From Thioclava sp. GXIMD4216 (GTDB lineage: Bacteria > Pseudomonadota > Alphaproteobacteria > Rhodobacterales > Rhodobacteraceae): 64,000 nt of DNA. The stretch lies in assembly GCF_037949285.1 (NCBI RefSeq), contig NZ_CP149926.1, forward strand, positions 723,501 through 787,500, given 5' to 3'. The notes beneath the pieces are model-generated. The model ran no database searches. It was given only the letters and a program-made list of their open reading frames with translations, and had not been told where the DNA came from. The translations under genes and the position numbers were made by a program. Below are positions 7,624-16,141 of the stretch, piece by piece (positions within the stretch are counted from its first letter, which is position 1; each line of letters begins with the position of its first letter).

Positions 7624-8601
7624 ATGTTTTCCTTCCTCGGTAACCGTCGCCGCTTTTCGGACCTGAACGAGCAGGAGATCCTCGCGCTGGCGATTTCGTC
7701 GGAAGAGGATGACGCCCGCATCTACCGTCAGTTTGCCGAGCATCTACGGGCGGAATTTCCCGCCTCGGCCAAGGTGTTCGACGGGATGGCACTGGAGGAA
7801 GACGAACACCGCCGCCGTTTGATTGAAACACATCAGGCGCGGTTCGGTCAGGTGATCCCGCTGATCCGGCGCGAACATATCGCGGGGTTCTATTCGCGCA
7901 AGCCGGTCTGGATGGCAGAAACCATGTCGCTGGACGCCATGCGCGGGGAAGCGGCAGCGATGGAACGCGAGGCCGAGCGTTTCTATACCGCTGCTGCCGG
8001 ACGTGCCACCGATGCCACGACCCGTAAGCTGCTGGGCGATCTTGCCGCTGCCGAGGCGGGGCATGAAGCCACGGCCGAGCATCTTGTGGAAGAACATCTG
8101 ACCCCCGACGCCCGTGCCGAGGAAGACCGCGCGGCGCATCGTCAATTCGTGCTGACCTGGGTGCAACCCGGTCTGGCGGGGCTGATGGACGGGTCGGTCT
8201 CGACTCTGGCGCCGATCTTTGCCACCGCTTTCGCCACGCAGGACCCGAAGACCACGCTGCTGGTCGGGCTTGCGGCTTCGGTCGGGGCGGGGATCTCGAT
8301 GGGCTTCACCGAGGCCGCCCATGACGACGGGGTGATCTCGGGCCGTGGCTCGCCGCTCAAGCGCGGTCTGGCCTCGGGAGTGATGACGGCTTTGGGCGGG
8401 TTGGGCCATGCGCTGCCCTATCTGATCCCCGATTTCTGGACCGCAACCATCATCGCGATGATGGTGGTCTTTGTCGAACTCTGGGCGATTGCCTGGATCC
8501 AGAACCGCTATATGGAGACCCCCTTCCTGCGTGCGGTCTTCCAAGTGGTGCTGGGCGGCGCGCTGGTCTTTGCCGCAGGTGTGCTGATCGGCGGCGGCTA
8601 A
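7624..8601 (+). CDS. mbfA: Membrane-bound ferritin-like iron exporter (erythrin/VIT1 family)
   Basis: Inner-membrane iron exporter with a ferritin-like sensing/ferroxidase head, known in Bradyrhizobium and Agrobacterium as MbfA and involved in iron and peroxide tolerance. Residues 1-150 form a ferritin-like domain with di-iron type Glu/His motifs (SSEEDDARIYRQFAEHLRAE, EEDEHRRRL, and later AEAGHEATAEH). Residues 160-325 form a VIT1-like domain with a LMDGSVSTLAPIFATAFAT entry and three to four further helices. ATG 7624 is used because the palindromic iron box lies just upstream; a TTG at 7609 is unlikely. The family is repressed by Irr when iron is scarce, and the box supports this here. Confidence 0.93.
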   Translation: MFSFLGNRRRFSDLNEQEILALAISSEEDDARIYRQFAEHLRAEFPASAKVFDGMALEEDEHRRRLIETHQARFGQVIPLIRREHIAGFYSRKPVWMAETMSLDAMRGEAAAMEREAERFYTAAAGRATDATTRKLLGDLAAAEAGHEATAEHLVEEHLTPDARAEEDRAAHRQFVLTWVQPGLAGLMDGSVSTLAPIFATAFATQDPKTTLLVGLAASVGAGISMGFTEAAHDDGVISGRGSPLKRGLASGVMTALGGLGHALPYLIPDFWTATIIAMMVVFVELWAIAWIQNRYMETPFLRAVFQVVLGGALVFAAGVLIGGG

Positions 8602-8664
8602 GCGCCAAGCAGGCTTATCATGGATAGGCTAGCGATTTTGCGAAAGCCGTGCTAGCGACATGCT

Positions 8665-9579
8665 ATGTTCGCGATATTCCTGCAGCTGCTTCCGTTTTTC
8701 GCCCTGATCGGGCTTGGCTGGTCTGCCGGACGCATCGGTTTTTTCCCGCCCGCTGCAACGGCCTATCTGACGAAATTCATCTTCTTCTTCCCGCTGTCGG
8801 CGATGCTGTTCGACTTCACCTCGGGGCTGGAGATCGGCCATGTGTTTCAGGCCCGCTTCATGGGTGCCTATCTTGCGGGATCGCTTTGTATCTGGCTGAT
8901 GGCTTTCGCGGTGGCAAAGCTGCGCGGCGAGGCCACCGATATGTCCACCATCGAGGCGCAGACCGCGATGATCGGCAATACCGGCTTTCTGGGGGTGCCG
9001 ATGCTGGCCGCCGTGCTGGGGCCGGAGGCGGTGCCGGCCATCATCATGGTGCTCTGCGTCGATCTGATCGTATTCTCGGTGCTGTTTACCGTGGTGATCA
9101 GCGCGGCCCGCACGGGGCGGGTCGCTCTTTGGCCCCTTGCCTTGGGCGTGGTGAAAAACCCGATGGTGGTGTCGATGGCGGCGGGGCTTATCTGGTCGGC
9201 TTCCGGCCTGCCGATCCCCGAGTGGCTGTCCCAGACCGTGACCATGCTGGGCGCCGCCGCCACCCCAGGTGCGCTTTTCGCCATAGGGGCCAGCCTTGCC
9301 GCGCTGACGCTGAACCGGCTTGGCCCTGCGTCGTGGCTGTCGGTCTGCAAGCTGGCGCTACATCCCTGCATCATCGCGCTTTCGGCGTTTTTCGTCTTTG
9401 GCGTGGACCGTTTCGATGCGGGGGTGATGGTGGCCACCGCCTCCTTGCCTGTCGCGGGAAATGTCTACATGCTGGCGCAAAACTATAACATCGGCGCGCC
9501 GCGGGTCTCTGCTGCCATCTTCGTGTCAACGGCCGCCAGTATTCTAACGCTGCCAGTCATTCTGCACTGGGTCCAATAA
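8665..9579 (+). CDS. AEC family transporter (auxin efflux carrier superfamily)
   Basis: Predicted inner-membrane carrier of organic anions; the substrate is not known. The 304-residue protein has about ten hydrophobic helices in two halves of five. MIGNTGFLGVPMLAAVLG (helix 4, with the conserved N-x-G-F-x-G-x-P) and the mirrored VATASLPVAGNVYMLAQNYN near the C-terminus are both hallmarks of the family. Members transport malonate, malate or similar dicarboxylates. It is 11 bases upstream of fghA in the same direction, but nothing else links it to formaldehyde metabolism. No regulator is adjacent. Confidence 0.88.
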   Translation: MFAIFLQLLPFFALIGLGWSAGRIGFFPPAATAYLTKFIFFFPLSAMLFDFTSGLEIGHVFQARFMGAYLAGSLCIWLMAFAVAKLRGEATDMSTIEAQTAMIGNTGFLGVPMLAAVLGPEAVPAIIMVLCVDLIVFSVLFTVVISAARTGRVALWPLALGVVKNPMVVSMAAGLIWSASGLPIPEWLSQTVTMLGAAATPGALFAIGASLAALTLNRLGPASWLSVCKLALHPCIIALSAFFVFGVDRFDAGVMVATASLPVAGNVYMLAQNYNIGAPRVSAAIFVSTAASILTLPVILHWVQ

Positions 9580-9590
9580 GAGAGGGTGCC

Positions 9591-10421
9591 ATGCGCATTA
9601 TTTCCGAAAACCGCTGCTTCGAGGGCGTGCAAGGCGTCTATGCGCATGACTCCAAGGCCACCGGCACCGAGATGACCTTTGGCCTGTTCCTGCCCGAAGA
9701 GGCCGAAGACGGCCCCGTGCCGCTTTTGTGGTATCTGTCGGGGCTGACCTGCACCCATGAGAACGCGATGACCAAAGCGGGCGCTCAGGCTTGGGCGGCG
9801 GAACATGGTGTGGGGCTGGTTTTCCCCGATACCTCGCCGCGTGGCGAAGGCGTTGCCAATGACGAGGCCTATGATCTGGGTCAGGGCGCGGGCTTTTACG
9901 TCAATGCCACGCAGGACCCTTGGGCCAAGCATTTCCGCATGTGGGACTATGTGGCAGAAGAGCTGCCTGCGCTCCTACTGTCGGAATTCGCCATCGACCC
10001 CGACCGTCAGTCGATTACCGGCCATTCGATGGGCGGGCATGGCGCGCTGACCCTAGCGATGCGCCTGCCGGGGCGGTTCCGGTCGGTCTCGGCCTTTGCA
10101 CCCATCGCGCAGCCCACGCAAAGCGACTGGGGCCGCAAGCAGCTGGGCGCCTATCTGGGCACCGATGAGGCCGCGTGGCTTGACCACGACAGCACCCATC
10201 TGATGACCGAACTGGGCTTTGACGGGCCGGTTCTGGTGGATCAGGGCGCGTCTGACCAGTTCCTCGAACTGCTGCGCCCCGAAGCGCTGGCCGGGGCCAT
10301 GATGGCGCGCCGCCAAGAGGGCACCTTCCGCATGCAGAAGGGCTATGACCATAGCTATTTCTTCGTGCAAAGCTTCATGGCCGACCATCTGGCCTTCCAT
10401 GCCGAGGCTCTGTGGAAATGA
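9591..10421 (+). CDS. fghA: S-formylglutathione hydrolase
   Basis: Splits S-formylglutathione to formate and glutathione, the last step of glutathione-dependent formaldehyde oxidation. The 276-residue alpha/beta-hydrolase shows the family start (ENRCFEGVQGVYAHDSKAT), the oxyanion-hole region LLWYLSGLTCTHEN, the nucleophile elbow TGHSMGGHGA, the acid in VDQGASDQFL and the His in KGYDHSYFF. AGAGGGTGCC precedes the ATG. The usual partner, S-(hydroxymethyl)glutathione dehydrogenase, is not in the window. The stop overlaps the next gene's start (ATGA), so the HAD gene is translationally coupled. Confidence 0.95.
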   Translation: MRIISENRCFEGVQGVYAHDSKATGTEMTFGLFLPEEAEDGPVPLLWYLSGLTCTHENAMTKAGAQAWAAEHGVGLVFPDTSPRGEGVANDEAYDLGQGAGFYVNATQDPWAKHFRMWDYVAEELPALLLSEFAIDPDRQSITGHSMGGHGALTLAMRLPGRFRSVSAFAPIAQPTQSDWGRKQLGAYLGTDEAAWLDHDSTHLMTELGFDGPVLVDQGASDQFLELLRPEALAGAMMARRQEGTFRMQKGYDHSYFFVQSFMADHLAFHAEALWK

Positions 10422-11035
10422 TCAAGGCCGTCGTATTCGATATCGGCAACGTGCTGATCGAATGGCAACCCGAGCGCCATTTCGATACCCTCATGGACAC
10501 CGAAGACCGCAAGCGCCTCTTTGCCGAGGTCGATCTGCACGCGATGAATGATGCCGTCGACAAGGGCGGCAACCTTCCCGAGCTTTGCGCGGCACTGGCC
10601 GAGCGCCACCCCGGGTGGCGCGAGCAGATCCTGCGCTGGAACGCCGACTGGCTGCAGATGGCCAGCCCCGCGATCCCGCAGTCTGTCCGCCTGTTGCGAG
10701 CCCTGCGGTCCAAGGGCATCCCCGTCTTCGCTCTGTCGAATTTCGGCATCGGCACTTTCGCCATGGCGGAAGAGAAATACGACTTCCTGCAAGAGTTCGA
10801 CCGCCGCTATATTTCGGGCCATATGGGGGTGATCAAACCCGATCCGACAATCTACCAGATGCTGGAAGAGGATTGTGGCGTGGCCCCCGAGGCGCTTCTC
10901 TTTGCCGATGACCGCACCGATAATATAACGGCGGCCAAGGCACGCGGCTGGCAAACCCATCTTTTTACCACACCTCAGGGATGGGCCGACAGGCTGGTGG
11001 CAGAAGGGCTTTTGACGCCAGAAGAGGCGCGCTAA
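10418..11035 (+). CDS. HAD-superfamily hydrolase, IA type (YihX-like)
   Basis: Predicted sugar-phosphate or nucleotide phosphatase of the haloacid dehalogenase superfamily, 205 residues. Motif I is VVFDIGNVLIEW; it has Asn where the second catalytic Asp often sits, as in YihX-type FDIGNV proteins. Motif II is FALSNF, motif III has the Lys in GVIKPDPTIY, and motif IV is LLFADDRTDNITAA. The helical cap lies between motifs I and II. ATG 10418 overlaps the fghA stop by the sequence ATGA. The substrate cannot be read from the sequence; coupling to fghA is an association, not proof of a role in C1 metabolism. Confidence 0.88.
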   Translation: MIKAVVFDIGNVLIEWQPERHFDTLMDTEDRKRLFAEVDLHAMNDAVDKGGNLPELCAALAERHPGWREQILRWNADWLQMASPAIPQSVRLLRALRSKGIPVFALSNFGIGTFAMAEEKYDFLQEFDRRYISGHMGVIKPDPTIYQMLEEDCGVAPEALLFADDRTDNITAAKARGWQTHLFTTPQGWADRLVAEGLLTPEEAR

Positions 11036-11040
11036 AACAA

Positions 11041-11068
11041 ACGGCCCCGTGTAGGGGCCGTTTTCTTT
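11041..11068. terminator. Intrinsic terminator between the HAD gene and dxs
   Basis: ACGGCCCC (11041-11048) pairs with GGGGCCGT (11054-11061) over a GTGTA loop, followed by TTTCTTT. An upstream AAACAA also gives a short T-run on the opposite strand, so it may serve both convergent transcripts. Confidence 0.8.
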
Positions 11069-11070
11069 CA

Positions 11071-12999
11071 TCAGGCCCGCTTGGCCACGGAAATATCCAT
11101 CATCTCCAAGACCTTCGCCTCGATCTGCGCGGCATTCATACCCGCCACCTGATACATCTTCTCGGGCGAGGCATGGTTGATGAAGTCATCGGGCAGCACC
11201 ATCGACCGCAGACGGAACCCGCGATCAAACACGCCTTTTTCCATCAGGAAGTTCTGCACATGGCTGGCAAAGCCGCCAATCGCGCCTTCCTCGATGGTCA
11301 GAATAGCCTCATGCTCGGCCACAAGCTGCAAGATCATATCCTTGTCCAAAGGCTTGCAGAAGCGCGCATCGGCCACGGTCACAACGATGCCGCGCGCGCG
11401 CAGCGCCTCGCTGGCCTTCAGTACTTCCGACAGGCGCGCGCCATAGCTGAGGATGGCCAGCTTCGCGCCCTCCTGAATGATGCGCCCTTTGCCGATCTCC
11501 AAGGGCACGCCCTGTTGGGGCATATCCACGCCCATGCCTTCGCCACGCGGATAGCGGAAGGCCGAGGGACGGTCGTCAATCGCCGCAGCGGTCGCTACCA
11601 TATGCACCAGATCGGCCTCGTCACCCGCCGCCATCACCACGAAATCGGGCAGGTTCGCCAGAAAGGCCGTGTCGAAGGCGCCAGCATGGGTCGCGCCATC
11701 AGCCCCCACCAGCCCCGCGCGGTCAATCGCGAAACGCACCGGCAGCTTCTGGATCGCCACATCATGCACGATCTGGTCATAGCCGCGCTGAAGGAAGGTC
11801 GAATAGATCGCGCAGAAGGGCTTGATCCCCGAGGCCGCAAGCCCCGCCGAGAAAGTCACCGCATGTTGTTCGGCAATGCCCACGTCAAACATCCGGCGCG
11901 GGAAATGCGCTCCGAATTCCTTCAGCCCCGTGCCATCGGGCATGGCGGCTGTGACGCCGACGATCTTCTCGTCGCGCTCGGCCTCGGAAATCAGCGCCTC
12001 GGCAAAGACCTTGGTGTAGGAGGTCGCATTCGACGGTGCTTTCTTCTGCTCGCCGGTCGCAAGGTTGAACTTCGCGGTCGCATGGCCCCCATCGGGGCGG
12101 CTTTCGGCAGGCGCATAGCCCTTGCCCTTCTTGGTCAGCGCATGGATCAGCACCGGCCCACGGGCACGCGCCTTCAGCGTGCGCAAGAGCGGCAGCAGGC
12201 TTTCCAGATCATGCCCGTCCACAGGGCCGATATAGGTAAAGCCCAGCTCTTCAAACAGCGTCCCGCCCATGGCCATGCCCTTGAGCATCTCCTTGGCGCG
12301 TTTCGCCCCTTCCTTGAAGGGCTCGGGCAGGAAGGCGCGGGCGGCACCCTTGGCGACCTCCTTGAGGTCCTGCAGGGGCGATTCCGAATACAGCCGCGTC
12401 AGATAGGTCGACAAAGCCCCGACAGGCGGCGCAATCGACATCTCGTTGTCATTCAGCACCACAAACATGCGGTTTTTCAGATGGCCACCGTGGTTGAGCG
12501 CCTCGAAGGCCATGCCTCCGGTCAGGGCGCCATCACCGATCACCGCAATCGCATCGCCCGTCTCGGCCCCCAGCTCCCGCGCGGTGGAAAAGCCCACAGC
12601 GGCCGAGATCGAGGTCGAGCTATGGCCCGCGCCGAAGGGGTCATAGGCGCTTTCCGAGCGTTTGGTAAAGCCCGACAGACCGTCCTCCATCCGCAGGGTG
12701 CGGATACGGTCGCGGCGTCCGGTCAGGATCTTATGCGGATAACACTGGTGGCCCACATCCCAGATGATCTTGTCGCGCGGGGCGTCAAAGACCGCATGCA
12801 GCGCCACGGTCAGTTCGACCACCCCCAGACCCGCGCCCAGATGGCCGCCGGTTTCCGACACGGCCGCAACGGTTTCACGGCGCAGCTCTCCGGCCAGCTG
12901 GATCAGCTCGCGGTCGCTGAGGCCCTTCATATCGGCAGGCAGGCGCACACGGTCCAGAACGGGCGTGGTCGAGGCTTGGTTTTGCGGGAGGTCGCTCAT
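11071..12999 (-). CDS. dxs: 1-deoxy-D-xylulose-5-phosphate synthase
   Basis: First enzyme of the MEP isoprenoid pathway: condenses pyruvate and glyceraldehyde 3-phosphate using thiamine diphosphate. The 642-residue protein has the expected order: an N-terminal TPP domain with [25 protein letters not shown] and [18 protein letters not shown] plus NDNEMSI; a pyrimidine-binding domain with [19 protein letters not shown] (catalytic Glu); and a transketolase C-terminal domain. It is the third gene of xseB-ispA-dxs, 19 bases after ispA, the arrangement common in proteobacteria. Start ATG 12999 matches the family N-terminus. Confidence 0.97.
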   Translation of the reverse strand: MSDLPQNQASTTPVLDRVRLPADMKGLSDRELIQLAGELRRETVAAVSETGGHLGAGLGVVELTVALHAVFDAPRDKIIWDVGHQCYPHKILTGRRDRIRTLRMEDGLSGFTKRSESAYDPFGAGHSSTSISAAVGFSTARELGAETGDAIAVIGDGALTGGMAFEALNHGGHLKNRMFVVLNDNEMSIAPPVGALSTYLTRLYSESPLQDLKEVAKGAARAFLPEPFKEGAKRAKEMLKGMAMGGTLFEELGFTYIGPVDGHDLESLLPLLRTLKARARGPVLIHALTKKGKGYAPAESRPDGGHATAKFNLATGEQKKAPSNATSYTKVFAEALISEAERDEKIVGVTAAMPDGTGLKEFGAHFPRRMFDVGIAEQHAVTFSAGLAASGIKPFCAIYSTFLQRGYDQIVHDVAIQKLPVRFAIDRAGLVGADGATHAGAFDTAFLANLPDFVVMAAGDEADLVHMVATAAAIDDRPSAFRYPRGEGMGVDMPQQGVPLEIGKGRIIQEGAKLAILSYGARLSEVLKASEALRARGIVVTVADARFCKPLDKDMILQLVAEHEAILTIEEGAIGGFASHVQNFLMEKGVFDRGFRLRSMVLPDDFINHASPEKMYQVAGMNAAQIEAKVLEMMDISVAKRA

Positions 13000-13018
13000 C
13001 TGTGGCTATCCGCTTTCG

Positions 13019-13885
13019 TCAGTGTTTGCGCGCGATGGTGAAACGCGCGAGATCGCGTAGGCTATCGGCACCTTGCGCATAGGGGGCAAGGGCGGCAATG
13101 GCGAGGTCACAAAGCTCTGTGGCGCGGGTCTTTGCGCCCGCAAGCCCCAGCAACGACACAAAGGTCGCTTTACCGGCCTCGGCATCCTTATGCAGGCGCT
13201 TGCCGGTCAGATCCTCATTGCCCTCGATATCCAAGATGTCATCGGCAATCTGGAAAGCAAGGCCCAGAGCCTTGGCATAGGCAGCAAAAGGCGCAGGGTC
13301 CTTTTCGGCAAGCACGGCACCGGCCTTCGCGGCAAAGCCGATCAGCGCGCCGGTCTTGCCTTCCTGCAGCTCTATGATCTGTTCGATGGTCAGCGGGGTC
13401 GGGGCGGTCTCGGCGGCGATATCCAGCGCCTGACCATACACCATGCCCTCCGCACCAGATGCTTGCGCCAGATCGGCCACCAGCCTGATACGGGTCTCTG
13501 CCGTGCCAAGCGCAGGGCTGGTCAGCAGTTCGAAGGCCATTGTCTGGAGCGCATCGCCTGCCAGAGCGGCGGTGGCCTCGTCCCATTGCACATGCACCGT
13601 CGGCATGCCGCGGCGCAGGTCGTCGTTATCCATGCAGGGCATGTCGTCATGGACAAGGCTATAGGCGTGCAGCGCCTCGACCGCGCAGGCCGCAGGCATG
13701 GCTTTCTCGGTCGGGATGTCGAAAATGGCAGCCCCTTCCAGCACCAGAAACGCCCGCAGCCGCTTGCCGCCCTGCAGCGCGTAATGCATCGCGTCACGCA
13801 GCTGGCCTGCCGGATATTGCGCCACATGCGCGTCAAGCGCCGCTTGCACGGCGGTTTGGACATTTGTCAGACGGTCGGTGAACAT
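13019..13885 (-). CDS. ispA: Farnesyl (polyprenyl) diphosphate synthase
   Basis: Builds farnesyl diphosphate from IPP and DMAPP/GPP. The 288-residue protein has GGKRLRAFL, the first Asp-rich motif as DDMPCMDNDDLRRG and the second as ADDILD, with the KTGALIGFA segment between. Such short IspA-type enzymes usually make C15, although a geranylgeranyl product cannot be excluded from sequence. ATG 13885 directly abuts the xseB stop codon, so translation is probably coupled. The genes supply MEP-pathway products for quinones, carotenoids and undecaprenyl phosphate. Confidence 0.95.
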   Translation of the reverse strand: MFTDRLTNVQTAVQAALDAHVAQYPAGQLRDAMHYALQGGKRLRAFLVLEGAAIFDIPTEKAMPAACAVEALHAYSLVHDDMPCMDNDDLRRGMPTVHVQWDEATAALAGDALQTMAFELLTSPALGTAETRIRLVADLAQASGAEGMVYGQALDIAAETAPTPLTIEQIIELQEGKTGALIGFAAKAGAVLAEKDPAPFAAYAKALGLAFQIADDILDIEGNEDLTGKRLHKDAEAGKATFVSLLGLAGAKTRATELCDLAIAALAPYAQGADSLRDLARFTIARKH

Positions 13886-14134
13886 TTACAGCCCTTCGGT
13901 CGGCACCGTGCCAGCGGGGGTGCCATCGGCGGCCAGCGTGATTTTCTCGACGCGCTCTTCCGCCGTCTTGAGAAGGGTGGCGCAGCGCTCTTTCAGCGCG
14001 GCACCGCGTTCGTATAGTGCAATCGACTGGTCAAGAGGCACATCGCCCCGATCAAGCTGGTTCACGACCTGCTCGAATTCCTTCATCGCTTCTTCGAAGC
14101 TCATTGCGGAAACATCGCGTGTCACGTCGGTCAT
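13886..14134 (-). CDS. xseB: Exodeoxyribonuclease VII small subunit
   Basis: Small subunit of the ExoVII single-strand DNA exonuclease. The 82-residue protein shows the family core: SFEEAMKEFEQVVNQLDRGDVPLDQSIALYERGAALKERCATLL, an alpha-helical hairpin. ATG 14134 lies behind GAAGGAG, whereas a longer frame to 14275 would cross a terminator. It is the first gene of xseB-ispA-dxs. The large subunit xseA is not in the window. Confidence 0.95.
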   Translation of the reverse strand: MTDVTRDVSAMSFEEAMKEFEQVVNQLDRGDVPLDQSIALYERGAALKERCATLLKTAEERVEKITLAADGTPAGTVPTEGL

Positions 14135-14230
14135 CGCCCACTCCTTCGTTGGGCTTGGGATGCCACCAAATGCCGCGCGGGTCCAGCCCCCATAAGGGGA
14201 AAGCGGTGCGATGAGGGAAGGCGAGGGCGC

Positions 14231-14269
14231 TAAAAAGCAAAACCCCGCCCAAAGCAAAGCCTGGCGGGG
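14231..14269 (-). terminator. Intrinsic terminator of the small transcript upstream of xseB
   Basis: Minus-strand stem CCCCGCC (14269-14263) with GGCGGGG (14249-14243), followed by TTTTGCTTTTTA. It ends the transcript that covers the tiny ORF at 14395-14469 and isolates xseB from it. Confidence 0.8.
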
Positions 14270-14281
14270 AAGCAACTTGAA

Positions 14282-14305
14282 GGGCCGTCTTGAGAAAGAC
14301 GGCCC
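14282..14305 (-). terminator. Second hairpin in tandem with the terminator
   Basis: A 10-bp perfect stem, GGGCCGTCTT (14282-14291) with AAGACGGCCC (14296-14305), closes a four-base loop. It has no strong T-run of its own and may be the 3' structural end of a small RNA or the first part of a double terminator. Confidence 0.6.
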
Positions 14306-14394
14306 CCGAGTTCTAAGGAGATGGTCCGGTTAGGGGTCTGAAGACGATCCGAAACGGAGCCCACCCAGGGTTCAAATTGCCTTAGGGATTGCCC

Positions 14395-14469
14395 TCAGGC
14401 CTCGGCCCCCCTGAATGTCCCGATACCTCTCTCCAATATCACTCTAGACACTGGATCACCTCCTTTCAT
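14395..14469 (-). CDS. Tiny ORF (18-24 aa) behind a full-length anti-16S Shine-Dalgarno
   Basis: The minus strand has GAAAGGAGGTGATCCAG (14467-14451), the exact complement of 17 bases of a typical alphaproteobacterial 16S 3' end. After 7 bases from AGGAGG comes GTG (14451-14449) opening 18 codons, MSRVILERGIGTFRGAEA, ending at TGA 14397-14395. An ATG at 14469 is in the same frame, giving MKGGDPV first. Codons AGA (twice), AGG, ATA and TTG are unusual beside CGC/ATC/CTG-using neighbours. A hairpin (GCCTGAGGG/CCCTAAGGC) spans the stop codon. The unit is bounded downstream by two hairpins. It could be a leader peptide, a small protein or part of a structured small RNA. Its function is unknown. 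Confidence 0.45.
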   Translation of the reverse strand: MKGGDPVSRVILERGIGTFRGAEA

Positions 14470-14521
14470 TGCGTTACCGATAACTCAAAGGTGGCACAGA
14501 TTTGGTTTATGACAAGTTAAT

Positions 14522-15142
14522 TCATGCTGTTTTGGGTGATAGTTTCGTGACAGCTGCCTTAAAAGGCAGCAAGGCGATCAAAGATAAGGCAAACTTGAGC
14601 GAACTATCTGCAATCGCAAGCGAAACCCAAAGCGGTGCCATCGGTCCGACGCCCAAAACCGGCAGGGTCTCATTGGCCCATGAGACATCATCGGCAGGCC
14701 AGATGAAGGCGAGCTGGGTCGCGAAGGCCATCGAGAAAAAAATCGTGGAATCCAGACAGGATCCGATCAGCGAGGAGACAAGCGGTGCGCGCCACCAGCT
14801 GCCGCTGCGGAGCCGGTCGAAAATGGCGACATCCACCATCTGTGCCAGCAGGAAGGCCGACCCCGACCCGATGGCGACGCGCACCGAAACGAGCGGGCCG
14901 AACTGGCCTTCGATCTGGCTGCCGATCAGCGAGCACAGGACGCCGGTGACAAACCCCGCCAGAACGACGCGGCGCGCCTGTCGGGGGCCGTAGAAGCGGT
15001 TCATCAGATCGGTGACGAGAAAGGCGAAAGGATAGGTGACCGCGCCCCAAGTGAGCCAGTCGCCCAACAGGAACTGCACCAGAATATTGGAGGCCACGAC
15101 AATGATGGCCATAGCGAGAACGCCAGGGAGGAAGTGTTTCAT
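14522..15142 (-). CDS. yhhQ: Queuosine precursor transporter (YhhQ/QPTR, DUF165 family)
   Basis: Inner-membrane importer of preQ0/preQ1 for queuosine tRNA modification. The 206-residue protein has six or so hydrophobic helices and the family signatures LTWGAVTYPFAFLVTDLMNRFYG (helix 2 region) and IGSGSAFLLAQMVDVAIFDRLR, followed by WWRAPLVSSLIGSCLDSTIFFSMAF. ATG 15142 is the first in frame. The 108-bp leader contains an inverted segment (GGACG...CGTCC and GGCG...CGCC) but no recognisable preQ1 aptamer. The tiny ORF unit at 14395-14469 starts about 50 bases downstream on the same strand. Confidence 0.9.
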   Translation of the reverse strand: MKHFLPGVLAMAIIVVASNILVQFLLGDWLTWGAVTYPFAFLVTDLMNRFYGPRQARRVVLAGFVTGVLCSLIGSQIEGQFGPLVSVRVAIGSGSAFLLAQMVDVAIFDRLRSGSWWRAPLVSSLIGSCLDSTIFFSMAFATQLAFIWPADDVSWANETLPVLGVGPMAPLWVSLAIADSSLKFALSLIALLPFKAAVTKLSPKTA

Positions 15143-15250
15143 GATTTTGACCGTTTTTACATGGTAGCGGAGACATGGTCCGATGTACCGGACGATAGGC
15201 GCGCATATCGCCTCGCCGTCCTTGCGGTCAAGAAAAAACTTGGGTCATGC

Positions 15251-16141
15251 TTATTTGGGAAGACGGTATTCGACGATTTCCGTGCGCTGGAGCATGCGGA
15301 AATTATCATCCGAAATCATTGTCAGCCGGATGAACCCTTCTGTATCGCGCCAGACGGAAAGCCCTTCGAGATTGTCGTGATGGCCCGCTGTGGTCTGCAG
15401 CAGAACCTGTCCTTGGCCCAGCTTGCCATCCCTGACCTCGAATACCTCGACCCGTGTCAGGAAACCCAGAAGCCCCCAGAAATCGCGTTCGAGCAGATAG
15501 AAGCGCCCGTCCGGTCCGAAATCTGCGCCCACGGCCTGCCATTCCCCCTCGCGGGCGATGGAAAAGGGGCGCGACCAGCGGTTATCGGCCAGTTTGAACA
15601 CCGGAAAGGGCCGCCCCGAGCGCCCCGACCGTTCGGGCAGGGTGTAAAGCGCGCCGCGTCCGTCGATCGCAAGCGCCTCCAGCGAGGCATTGGCCTGAAG
15701 ATGCCGGAACTCGGCCGCCCGTGGCAGCGGCACCGCCTTGCTGGAGCCTTTGGCATAATAATCGATACGCGGCAGGTCGCCCTCGAAGGAGACATAGACG
15801 CCGCCATCGGGGGCAAGGGCCAACCCCTCGGAATCACCGCGCGAGACGGTCATCGGGCGGTCGTGATTGTCATGCAGGGTAAGCGGATTGGCACTGGGGC
15901 TGACCGCTGTGATCTTGCCTGATGCGTCTCGGGTGATCGTGGCACGCCAGAGGCTTGTCCGGTCCGACAGCGTGACCAGTTCGCGCCCGTCTTCGGTCAG
16001 TTCCAGCCCGGAGAACCCGCCGAATTGCGGGTGGTCGACTTTCCAGACATAGGTCTGCAGGAATTCGGCGGGCCCTGCGGTTTGCGCTTCTGCCGGCAAG
16101 GCGAGGCAAAGCGCGATCAGGGTGAAAAGGAAAGGTTTCAT
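15251..16141 (-). CDS. Esterase-like activity of phytase family protein, secreted
   Basis: Predicted periplasmic beta-propeller protein of the family containing phytase-like esterases (PF13449 type); the substrate is unknown. The 296-residue product starts with a signal peptide (MKPFLFTLIALCLALPAEAQ), followed by blade-like repeats: FGGFSGLELTEDGRELVTLSDR, GDSEGLALAPDGGVYVSFEGD, NASLEALAIDGRGALYTLPE and NLEGLSVWRDTEG. ATG 16141 overlaps the mepA stop as ATGA; an upstream frame to 16273 has no signal peptide. It is thus coupled to the murein endopeptidase. Marine and soil Rhodobacteraceae often encode such proteins, but no phosphate-related gene is next to it. Confidence 0.82.
   Translation of the reverse strand: MKPFLFTLIALCLALPAEAQTAGPAEFLQTYVWKVDHPQFGGFSGLELTEDGRELVTLSDRTSLWRATITRDASGKITAVSPSANPLTLHDNHDRPMTVSRGDSEGLALAPDGGVYVSFEGDLPRIDYYAKGSSKAVPLPRAAEFRHLQANASLEALAIDGRGALYTLPERSGRSGRPFPVFKLADNRWSRPFSIAREGEWQAVGADFGPDGRFYLLERDFWGLLGFLTRVEVFEVRDGKLGQGQVLLQTTAGHHDNLEGLSVWRDTEGFIRLTMISDDNFRMLQRTEIVEYRLPK

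Noticed and set aside
8649..9488. Alternative frame within the AEC gene
   Set aside because: Overlaps the recognised ten-helix transporter and encodes a Gly/Arg/His-rich, non-membrane sequence.
10981..13041. Long plus-strand frame opposite dxs, and similar frames opposite ispA, pncB, serA, the hybrid kinase, the adaptor and ETF-QO
   Set aside because: All mirror recognised genes, have no ribosome-binding site and show low-complexity shadow composition.
14451..14467. Possible rRNA remnant, since the plus strand equals 17 bases of the 16S 3' end
   Set aside because: The match stops at both ends, and the reverse strand puts it at exact Shine-Dalgarno distance from an ORF. A ribosome-binding site explains it better.
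15143..15250. preQ1 riboswitch before the queuosine-precursor transporter
   Set aside because: An inverted GC stem exists, but no A-rich tail or conserved preQ1-I, II or III sequence is present.
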